Source of the DNA: Steromphala cineraria
Taxonomy: Eukaryota; Mollusca; Gastropoda; Trochida; Trochidae
Assembly: GCA_916613615.1 (NCBI GenBank)
Contig: OU744723.1
Location: 27,488,710 to 27,552,709, forward strand
Direction of reading: 5' to 3'
DNA length: 64,000 bases
The position numbers and the translations under genes are program-made. Shown here one piece after another: positions 27,801-39,800 of the stretch. Each line of letters opens with the position of its first letter. The first letter of the stretch is position 1. The notes beneath the pieces are model-generated. The model worked only from the letters and a program-made list of their open reading frames with translations. It was not told the origin of the DNA and did no database searches.

Positions 27801-30800
27801 CACCCCACACACCCTCCTCAACCCCTTCCACACAGTGAGTACTGTACCCCACACACCCTCCTCAACCCCTTCCACACAGTGAGTACCGCACCCCACACAC
27901 GCTCCTCAACCCCTTCCACACAGTGAGTACCGCACCCCACACACCCTCCTCAACCCCTTCCACACAGTGAGTACCGCACCCCACACACCCTCCTCAACTT
28001 GCCTTGCAAGCAATACTTTGATTGAGTTCGAAAATCAGAAGTTATTGCCCTTGTTCCCTGTTTTTGGACTCTGTTCGGAGATGTTGTCAAAGGGGACAAC
28101 TTTTCTCAGAAACTATTTTAAAATAGGTTAACCGGACTTGCTGTGTGTCTTCATGGTATCAATACTTTGATGGAGTTCGAAAATCAGAACCGCAAAATTA
28201 TATTTTTTGGAGTTATTGCCCTTGTTCCCTGTTTTTGGACTCTGTTCGGAGTAGTCGTCAAAGGGGACAACTTTTCTCGGAAACTATTATTAGATATATG
28301 CTAACCAAACTTGCCGTGTGTCTTCACGGTATCAATACCATCATGGAATCTATTCAATTACATATTGCAGAGTTGCGGCCCATGTAAGATTATATTGGGA
28401 TCTTTAATGAAAACGTATTTGGTGGGGGATGTTGATGACCATGTCTTCTTGTTTAAAATTAGTGGTAATATTTCCTTCATCTCTTACAGGAAGCGTTTGC
28501 CAGTCCATTGGTGGAGTTCAAACATTCCAACCTGATTAATCCAGGTATGTACATATCTGAAATCATACTTGATCAATCTTTTTCAAATCAATCATGGTAG
28601 TCAAGGTATGTTTCATGTCTGTCATGGTAGTCAAGGTATGTTTCATGTCTGTCATGGTTGTCAAGGTATGTTTCATGTCTGTCATGGTAGTCAAGGTATG
28701 TTTCATGTCTGTCATGGTAGTCAAGGTATGTTTCATGTCTGACATGGTAGTCAAGGTATGTTTCATGTCTGTCATGGTAGTCAAGGTATGTTTCATGTCT
28801 GTCATGGTTGTCAAGGTATGTTTCATGTCTGTCATGGTAGTCAAGGTATGTTTTATGTCTGTCATGGTAGTCAAGGTATGTTTCATGTCTGTCATGGTAG
28901 TCAAGGTATGTTTCATGTCTGACATGGTAGTCAAGGTATGTTTCATGTCTGTCATGGTAGTCAAGGTATGTTTCATGTCTGACATGGTAGTCAAGGTATG
29001 TTTCATGTCTGTCATGGTAGTCAAGGTATGTTTCATGTCTGACATGGTAGTCAAGGTATGTTTCATGTCTGTCATGGTAGTCAAGGTATGTTTCATGTCT
29101 GTCATGGTTGTCAAGGTATGTTTCATGTCTGTCATGGTAGTCAAGGTATGTTTCATGTCTGTCATGGTTGTCAAGGTATGTTTCATGTCTGTCATGGTAG
29201 TCAAGGTATGTTTCATGTCTGTCATGGTAGTCAAGGTATGTTTCATGTCTGTCATGGTAGTCAAGGTATGTTTCATGTCTATCATGGTAGTCAAGGTATG
29301 TTTCATGTCTGTCATAATTGACAAAATAATTTGGGCAGCATAAGTTTGATAAATATATGCATAGAAAAAAAATTAGTGACAATTAAAGTCTTTAAAACAA
29401 TGTTTATGAATAAATCAATATAAATTTCTTGTTTTCTTTAATTATGTCAAGTTATCACCAGGTTCTATCTCGTATGACACCGACACTAACATAACCTGCT
29501 ATCGATCCATATTGGGAGCAAACACATGTTGAATACTTCCTTTGGTGTGGTACATGGATAATTATTATTGATAAGTTACTTTGAATTCTTATTCATATTT
29601 CTCTCTATTTTCATTAAAAAGGAACAATAAGCCAAAGGTATATTTTTTTACAAGATTTACTTTGAAATGACATCGATGATTGTGTAATGTACAACCGGTG
29701 TAAACATTGACTTGCTGGGCTGGCAGATACCCCTAACTTGGCCCCAATCTTTTGTCTGAAACGTAGACCTTGTGTATGAGGCGACCCCCTTCTTTGACCC
29801 CCAATTTCTGGTAAAAAAAACTCAATTTATACACTGTAATATACGGTACATGTAATCATGTATCTTTGTTATTTTAGCTACATTGTATTTGTAAGTTTAT
29901 ACTATTGTATGATTGATATGATCAAAGAATGGGGCCAACGTTAATAGCCAACACCGGATATAGCAAACTTAATTCTTTGGTCCCTTGGAGTTGGTTACAT
30001 CTGTGTTCTCCTGTATGTTTCATCTTTGTTGTCTGTAAGTGTACAATTGCAGCAAACATGGCATTGCTTTTTATTGCTTTTTTAAAATGGATTTCCTATC
30101 ATTACATATGAATAACTCGTTTTCCTTAAACACTGAACACAATGTCCTCACACTCCGGTTGTAGTATCATTTCTTCAATTCTTGCAGCGTCAGTAGATGG
30201 GGCCTTCTCGGACGACAGTGGAGAGTTTGACTACGTCATCAATCTCGCTGCAGAAACAAAATATGGACAAACAGAACCGGTAGGTTGTGGCTTACAGTTG
30301 GTTGTAGTTCTTGCCATTGGTACCAATGGACCCTTTGGCTAATAAGCGGTGTATGAAGTAGGCCCATCCAACAGCCTGCTTGCTTTTGGTCAGGGCTGGT
30401 AACTTTCTCATGTTTTTCTTCAATTTTACCTTAAAAACATTTTAAAAAAAACACTTTTGGGCTGGCTACTTTTCAGGCTTTATGTCCTACACTGAATAAG
30501 TAAGACTTGCTTAATTGGTAGTAGCATTATTGATTTGTATAATATTTGGCAAAAAGAGTGATATTGAGAGTAGCATGTACAATTACTGTGGGCAGGTGTA
30601 CAAGGAAGGAATCGTCAAGCTCTCTCACAACTGTGCTCTAGCAGCAGCCAAACACAAAGCCAAAGTCTACATTGAATTTTCTAGTGGGCAGATGTATTCG
30701 TCAGAAAAGGTGAGTTACCTCCTCTTCTTCATGCTTTCTGCCTCTTTTGTATTTGTACCTGAAGCATTTACGTATAAAAGCATCAGTATTACTGTTTAAA

Positions 30801-33800
30801 TATGTTTTATATGTTCTACATTATTCTGAATATATCCAGAAAGTATTTTGGGCATATCGGCTGTGTTCTAAATTCAGCATAATATGCCTGTGGGCAGTAT
30901 TCATCACACATTCTATAAACCTTTTGCATCTTCCACATAAATCAAAGTAACACTGACCAAAGGGAACTTAAATCTTGCTAAAGGTCCCTTGGCCAAGGAA
31001 GATTCAGAGCTGTGACTGGTTAGACCAGTGTTGTGTTGATTTAGTCTTGTAACTGTTTCTATGATTACATAGCTTGTCAAACTAATGATTATCAACTGTG
31101 CTGGTTGCCTACTAGACAGAAGAAGAGACGGTGAGTCCTTCCGCATGTTGAGTCGTCAACGTGCATGCATCATTGCTCTATGGACTGCGTGCAGCACATT
31201 CTTGTGTTTCACTGTTTATTAACCACTGCCACAAAATGGAAGGGGAATATATGTTGATGCTCCGTCTGTGTGTCCGTCTTTCCGGCATCCGTCTGTCCAA
31301 ATGAAAATTGACTTTTCTCAGAAACTGCATGAAATAGGATAAACAATTTTTAATGTGTTTTTTGGGGTATCACTACCTTGATGAAGTCAAAAAGAAAGCT
31401 TGAAATTTTTTTTATACATAGTTGTTGTCCATGTTGATGTTCTGTGTTTTAGGACTCTGAGAGTATTTTCTAAGGTGCCAATTTTTACTCAGAACTATTT
31501 AAGACAAGATAAATAAATTTGCTGTAAATTTATCTTCAAGGTTTCAATACTTTGATAGAGTTTTGAAAATTTGGAGGTGGGAAATTATGTTTCTTGGAGT
31601 TAATGTTTTTGAACTCTCTTAGAGGGTATCTTCAAAAGTGAAAAATTTTCTCGGACACCTTTCAAAATTTGACATAAATCTTTGCTGTGTGAGTACAGAG
31701 TAACAATATTTTGATATAAATATTTGCTGTGTGAGTACAGAGTAACAATATTTTGATATAAATCTTTGCTGTGTGAGTACAGAGTAACAATATTTTGATA
31801 TAAATTCAGAAGCATGCAATAATTTTACACAGAGTAATGATGACCCTTGTTTTTTGTTTTACACAGAGTAATGATGACCCTTGTTCTTTGTTTTACACAG
31901 AGTAATGATGACCCTTGTTCTTTGTTTTACACAGAGTAATGATGACCCTTGTTCTTTGTTTTACACAGAGTAATGATGACCCTTGTTCTTTGTTTTACAC
32001 AGAGTAATGATGACCCTTGTTTTTTGTTTTACACAGAGTAATGATGACCCTTGTTCTTTGTTTTACACAGAGTAATGATGACCCTTGTTCTTTGTTTTAC
32101 ACAGAGTAATGATGACCCTTGTTCTTTGTTTTACACAGAGTAATGATGACCCTTGTTCTTTGTTTTACACAGAGTAATGATGACCCCTGTTCTTTGTTTT
32201 ACACAGAGTAATGATGACCCTTCTTCTTTGTTTTACACAGAGTAATGATGACCCTTGATTTTTGTTTTTAAAATTTGGAGCTATGATAAAAACCTGTTTG
32301 GCGGGGGATGTTCATTTCTATGTCTTCATGTTGTAGCATTTGTTGTCGAGAGTTGTATCATGGACTAAAATTAGTGAATGATGAACTATTACAATTGAAT
32401 AAGTATTAGAATCTTCATAATGACCTCTGCCAGTCGTGAACAATTTCATTTTTTATCTTTTGTATAATTGTTAACATAACACCTTTTGTATTATCAGAAA
32501 CTATCAGAAACACTACATTTTTTATTTGTCCTATATTATATGTCCTGTAGAAATTATTTATGCATTTTGTCTATTGTCTGTCTGTCTGTCATGAGATAAT
32601 TTTTTATTGAGTTAGTGGCATGATATTGTATGTTTGCATCAACTCTTTAATGTTAGTGAATGATGACATCAATGATATTGTACCTTCACTTTGAAATAAA
32701 CTTGACCACAACAGTACAAACTATTAGATATAAATGGTTTAATTCAAATGTTTAAAGAACAAACTACTGTACACAAATTATTAAGTACCAGTAATTCAAA
32801 CCTTTAAGTACAAAGCATTTAGAACAACCCAAAATGCATGACAGCATGCCCAAAATATTTCCATGATCATAGTATTAAAAATGCTATCAGCTGTGACCAG
32901 GTTAGTCTAGTCTGGAGGACGGGCCTTATTTCCTCCACTAAGCTGGCATTCCATGTGTACGTATTTGTGCGTGCTGCGTAATGCGTGTTGCATAAAGTGT
33001 AATATCTGATTCCATGTGTACGTATTTGTGCGTGCTGCGTAATGCGTGTTGCATAAAGTGTAATATCTGATTCCATGTGTACGTATTTGTGCGTGCTGCG
33101 TAATGCGTGTTGCATAAAGTGTAATATCTGATTCCATGTGTACGTATTTGTGCGTGCTGCGTAATGCGTGTTGCATAAAGTGTAATATCTGATTCCATGT
33201 GTACGTATTTGTGCGTGCTGCGTAATGCGTGTTGCATAAAGTGTAATATCTGATTCCATGTGTACGTATTTGTGCGTGCTGCGTAATGCGTGTTGCATAA
33301 AGTGTAATATCTGATTCCATGTGTACGTATTTGTGCGTGCTGCGTAATGCGTGTTGCATAAAGTGTAATATCTGATTCCATGTGTACGTATTTGTGCGTG
33401 CTGCGTAATGCGTGTTGCATAAAGTGTAATATCTGATTCCATGTGTACGTATTTGTGCGTGCTGCGTAATGCGTGTTGCATAAAGTGTAATATCTGATTC
33501 CATGTGTACGTATTTGTGCGTGCTGCGTAATGCGTGTTGCATAAAGTGTAATATCTGATTCCATGTGTACGTATTTGTGCGTGCTGCGTAATGCGTGTTG
33601 CATAAAGTGTAATATCTGATTCCATGTGTACGTATTTGTGCGTGCTGCGTAATGCGTGTTGCATAAAGTGTAATATCTGATTCCATGTGTACGTATTTGT
33701 GCGTGCTGCGTAATGCGTGTTGCATAAAGTGTAATATCTGATTCCATGTGTACGTATTTGTGCGTGCTGCGTAATGCGTGTTGCATAAAGTGTAATATCT

Positions 33801-36800
33801 GATTCCATGTGTACGTATTTGTGCGTGCTGCGTAATGCGTGTTGCATAAAGTGTAATATCTGATTCCATGTGTACGTATTTGTGCGTGCTGCGTAATGCG
33901 TGTTGCATAAAGTGTAATATCTGATTCCATGTGTACGTATTTGTGCGTGCTGCGTAATGCGTGTTGCATAAAGTGTAATATCTGATTCCATGTGTACGTA
34001 TTTGTGCGTGCTGCTGCGTAATGCGTGTTGCATAAAGTGTAATATCTGATTCCATGTGTACGTATTTGTGCGTGCTGCGTAATGCGTGTTGCATAAAGTG
34101 TAATATCTGATTCCATGTGTACGTATTTGTGCGTGCTGCGTAATGCGTGTTGCATAAAGTGTAATATCTGATTCCATGTGTACGTATTTGTGCGTGCTGC
34201 GTAATGCGTGTTGCATAAAGTGTAATATCTGATTCCATGTGTACGTATTTGTGCGTGCTGCGTAATGCGTGTTGCATAAAGTGTAATATCTGATTCCATG
34301 TGTACGTATTTGTGCGTGCTGCGTAATGCGTGTTGCATAAAGTGTAATATCTGATTCCATGTGTACGTATTTGTGCGTGCTGCGTAATGCGTGTTGCATA
34401 AAGTGTAATATCTGATTCCATGTGTACGTATTTGTGCGTGCTGCGTAATGCGTGTTGCATAAAGTGTAATATCTGATTCCATGTGTACGTATTTGTGCGT
34501 GCTGCGTAATGCGTGTTGCATAAAGTGTAATATCTGATTCCATGTGTACGTATTTGTGCGTGCTGCGTAATGCGTGTTGCATAAAGTGTAATATCTGATT
34601 CCATGTGTACGTATTTGTGCGTGCTGCGTAATGCGTGTTGCATAAAGTGTAATATCTGATTCCATGTGTACGTATTTGTGCGTGCTGCGTAATGCGTGTT
34701 GCATAAAGTGTAATATCTGATTCCATGTGTACGTATTTGTGCGTGCTGCGTAATGCGTGTTGCATAAAGTGTAATATCTGATTCCATGTGTACGTATTTG
34801 TGCGTGCTGCGTAATGCGTGTTGCATAAAGTGTAATATCTGATTCCATGTGTACGTATTTGTGCGTGCTGCGTAATGCGTGTTGCATAAAGTGTAATATC
34901 TGATTCCATGTGTACGTATTTGTGCGTGCTGCGTAATGCGTGTTGCATAAAGTGTAATATCTGATTCCATGTGTACGTATTTGTGCGTGCTGCGTAATGC
35001 GTGTTGCATAAAGTGTAATATCTGATTCCATGTGTACGTATTTGTGCGTGCTGCGTAATGCGTGTTGCATAAAGTGTAATATCTGATTCCATGTGTACGT
35101 ATTTGTGCGTGCTGCGTAATGCGTGTTGCATAAAGTGTAATATCTGATTCCATGTGTACGTATTTGTGCGTGCTGCGTAATGCGTGTTGCATAAAGTGTA
35201 ATATCTGATTCCATGTGTACGTATTTGTGCGTGCTGCGTAATGCGTGTTGCATAAAGTGTAATATCTGATTCCATGTGTACGTATTTGTGCGTGCTGCGT
35301 AATGCGTGTTGCATAAAGTGTAATATCTGATTCCATGTGTACGTATTTGTGCGTGCTGCGTAATGCGTGTTGCATAAAGTGTAATATCTGATTCCATGTG
35401 TACGTATTTGTGCGTGCTGCGTAATGCGTGTTGCATAAAGTGTAATATCTGATTCCATGTGTACGTATTTGTGCGTGCTGCGTAATGCGTGTTGCATAAA
35501 GTGTAATATCTGATTCCATGTGTACGTATTTGTGCGTGCTGCGTAATGCGTGTTGCATAAAGTGTAATATCTGATTCCATGTGTACGTATTTGTGCGTGC
35601 TGCGTAATGCGTGTTGCATAAAGTGTAATATCTGATTTCATGTGTACGTATTTGTGCGTGCTGCGTAATGCGTGTTGCATAAAGTGTAATATCTGATTCC
35701 ATGTGTACGTATTTGTGCGTGCTGCTGCGTAATGCGTGTTGCATAAAGTGTAATGCCTGTATAGTATTGTGGCGTGAGAAACCAATGTGATATTTGATGC
35801 GTGATGAGTATTTAACACTTTGCACTAAGATGGTTGATGTTGATTCCATGTACGCATGCTACGTTATGCGTAATGCTTAAAGAGATGCCCTTATTCGGTC
35901 TGCGTAAGTGCTAATTGCGTATCCGGATACTCTTGTGAGCGTTCCGGCAACCAATATTTCTAGCCTCTATGTGACACTGTTGCTGTATAGAAACCGACCA
36001 GCGAGGACTGCAAGTGTGAGCCTTGGACGCAGATGGCGCGGCAGAAGCTGGAGGTGGAGCGAGAGCTGGAGAACATCCCCGACCTCAACTACATCATCGT
36101 CAGACCCGCCGTCGTGTACGGGCCCGGCGACAAGAATGGGCTCAGTGAGTTGATATATAAGCTCTCTTTAGTCTTCTCTGTTCCTTTGCTTTGATAAGAG
36201 GGTTTGATCAGTGTGTAAAATTGACTTAATAACTTACCAGCCTAAAAGTATAACTTTGTAAACAAAATTGAAATAGAGAAAAATTCATATTTTTCTATCC
36301 ATTTCTGTTCCTATTTTACATATTTGAAGCATTAAAGAAAAGTCTTCCTCTACATTGAAGCAGATTTAGAACTTGTGGTAGCCAGACTTGCATCATGTAA
36401 GAAAGAGGGTAGCCAGTATTTTCTGTTAATTAGACATCTTGCAACTCTTTGTAGTAAAGTCTGTAGGTTCCTGAGGGGCGGGGGGGATTAGTCTGGTGCT
36501 CTAGTCACATACCTCCAATACACCCTGCAGGACAGTGCTACATGATACCATAGGGACAACTGTCCCCCATGAAAACATTCACAGAGTCTGCTATAGATGA
36601 CAAGTGTTTGTATATATTGGATATTGTAAAGTTTGGGTGCACCTGAGGGAAAACTTGATGCTTCATGCTTGGTGTAGGACCCTTGGAATGATGATTGTTA
36701 GTATATTGTATATCTATACAGTGTTGTGCGGTAAATGTGCATGTTGTTGCAGCCCCACGACTGATCATCGGCGCCATCTACAAGTACATGAAGGAGAAGA

Positions 36801-39800
36801 TGAAGGTTGGTGCTGCTTTCTGGCGTTCTGTACCTCATGCATTTGCTCAAAATCAGTTACTCCAAATTTATCATATCTAATGCCATCCCAGAAAAAACAT
36901 TTCAGCACCATATAATTTTACCACAAATGCCCCTATAAGTAATTGTAGTAATAATTTCAGCACTAGTGCCCCTAAAAGAAATTTCAGCACTTGTGCCCCT
37001 ACAAGTAATTTCAGCACTAGTGCCCCTAAAAGTAATTTCAGCACTTGTGCCCCTACAAGTAATTTCAACACTAGTGCCCCTATACAAAAGTTCAGTACAA
37101 GTGCCCCTACAATTAAATTCAACATAGGTGCCCCTATAATTGTGACATATTGCAACAACTCCGCTTTCAAATAATTTTAGCACAGAAGCTCCTATAAATG
37201 ATATCAGCACTAGTGTTTCCCTCAAATGTATTGTGTTTTTAAGTTCCAAAGATCTCTATTTTCTTTGTGTATAAGATGCATAAGATAATCATTTGAATAA
37301 AATTGATGGATTTTATAATAGGGATATGACTGACTGTGAGATAAGTTTGACATTTGAAACTTACTAAAGTAAAGATGAAGGTAAATATAGATGTTGATTT
37401 GCAGATGTTATGGACGAAGGACCTGAAGATGAACACGATACATGTGGAGGACGTGTGCGCTGCGGTGTGGAAACTCTGTCAGAGCGGGAAGCGGGGACAG
37501 ATCTATAACCTGGTGGACAGGGGCGATACTAGTGAGTTACATTTGCATCAGCAGACAAGAGTATTAATGCTTGATTAGTGATCATTCACCTTTGCTATGT
37601 TGAGTATTGGAACATCAATAAGTTAAAATAAATATTTCTCTTGCAGCTCAAGGAAAGATCAGCGAACTGGTTTCTGAGATATTTGACATCAACTTTGATT
37701 TTGTAGGCTCTGTGATGTCCAACATGGCTAAGGTAGGTGTGATGTTGATATCGTCATAGCTAACACCAAGCCTTGAATATAACAACATTCCTATTGTGTG
37801 CCTGTAAACATATTTACAATCTATCTTCAAAATAACATGTTCAGCATATGAGCTGATTGATATGAAGATTTGGATTTTTAGCCAGATTCAAGAGTAGCTT
37901 TTAAGTCCTCCTTGCATGTTGTGTTTTCAATAAGGTCGCTTGGTGATAGGGACTGCAAGATATCAAGAACAAGAAGTTGATTTTGAGAACTACAAATCCT
38001 CCTGCTAGTAAGAATTGGGCATGTTTAACTTAGAATGTGTAGTTTGTGTGAAAGAATGTGTACAATCTTTTGGAATCTTTAATTGTTCATCTTATGTAGA
38101 GAGTTTTGCTCTAAGTCTCTGGGTTCTATTGAAGTGTACTTCTGTTTTTGTGAGAAGCAGAAATGAACTTGACATGTGTTACTGGTCATGTTGTTTCAGC
38201 TGAACATGAGCCACGTGGTGGAGGACATCAATGATAAGCACATGGCGCCGTGGGCCGACGCCTGTCAGCGGGACAACATCGTCAATACACCCTTAAACCC
38301 CTTCATAGACCAGGTTCATATCTACATTGTTTAGCTACCAGTCATCATTCTTCTATTACATCATCATTCAACATCAACATCAACCAGCTATTGGCTAAAC
38401 TATTTTCAAAGTGGTATTAAGCACCATTTCTTTATATAATTGACAGGAGTAGATCTTACCACTAGTCCGGTAGCCCATGGCTAGAGAAAGAGATGCTTGG
38501 TTAGTAAAGTGCATTGACTTGTAGTCGGAAGGCTAGTTGCATTTAAGGAAGATACGATTATAACCATGTATTAGGCTAGTCAGAATGTCTAAGGGCTAGC
38601 ACTCTCAGTATTGCACGAGTCCATATATGGCTAGTATGACAATATGACTAATTTTGACCCCTGAAATTGATATATGACTGTTGTCTACAATAATAACGCA
38701 TTGCTGTAGTACTGGTGAGTATGATACTGCTATGCTATGAGATGAATCTCCCCCTCTGTGTGGCAGGAACTCCTGTACAACAAGCACCTGCACCTGGCCT
38801 GGGAGAAGCTGGAGGAGCTGGGTTTCACCTGGAGCTACCCCGCCCTCTCTATAGACACACTCCGCGAGGTACGTCTCTCACACATCCTCCTCACTCACTC
38901 TACGTCTTGGAGTCTTTGCTCTACGGTCATTGCTGAAACAATGTTAAACCTCATCCTCTCAAGTCTGGTGAACATAACAAGGGCTCCTTTAACAACCCTT
39001 GTCCGACTTTGATAGAAAACTTAGACAAACTACCTGGGTGGGTCTAAGAGACACAGATGAATTTCTGGGTCATATGGCATCAAAGTCATCACTTCTTGCC
39101 AATATTTAACTAAAATGGTTTTCAATTTTTTTTAAATGATTTTGACCACAAACAAATAAAAAAGAAACAATATTTTTGTAAATGGAAAAATAAGGCTTGA
39201 TCATTGTCACTCTACACTTTCCACTGATGCGGGATAAAGTCTTTTTAGCTCATCAGGACTGAAAGTCCAGATGGGCTTATGGCATGGCCCGGCGTCCGTC
39301 CGTCCGTCCGTCCGTAAACTTTTGACACTTTCGACTTCTCCTCATGAACCATACACATTAGAGAGCTGAAATTTTGTGTACAGGTACCTTGGCCAATGGG
39401 GATTCTAAATTGTAGATTTCATGACCCCATGACCCCAAATAGGGCCACAGGGGTCACAACCTTAAAAACCTATTTTCATCTTCTTCTCCAGTTCTAAAAG
39501 GACTAGAGAGTTGAAAGTGATATGTGCAGACTCCTTGGACAATGGGGATTCTAATTTGTAACTTTGGTGAACCTGTGACCCCAAATAGGGTCACAGGGGT
39601 CACAACCTTAAAAACCTATTTTCATCTTCTTCTTCAGTACTAAAAGGACTATAGAGTTGAAAGTGATATGTGCAGACTCCTTGGCCAATCGGGATTCTTA
39701 GTTGTAGATTTCATGACCCCATGACCCCAAATAGGTTCACAGGGGTCACAACCTTAAAAACCAATTCTCATCTTCTTCTCCAGTTCCAAAAGGTCTAGAG

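Larger units (their letters stand above)
31228..32330 (+). repeat. Dispersed repeat N, copy 2 (intron 6), host of two tandem arrays
   Basis: It starts with CCGTCTGTGTGTCCGTC, has TTTTCTCAGAAACTGCATG and TTTGATGAAG-type units as in copy 1, and ends TTTGGCGGGGGATGTTCATT. Two arrays (31679-31806 and 31823-32264) have expanded inside it. Confidence 0.55.

Noticed and set aside
26101..29310. Regular repeats considered as a CRISPR array
   Set aside because: Units are contiguous with no unique spacers, and the context is a eukaryotic intron.
28563..29382. Four overlapping open frames of 87-264 codons on both strands
   Set aside because: By-products of the 30-bp array in intron 4, between two confirmed exons.
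32867..35849. Minus-strand open frames of 890-980 codons
   Set aside because: They are three phases of the same 61-bp array; the peptide just cycles through the unit's frames and has no domain, splice or start context.
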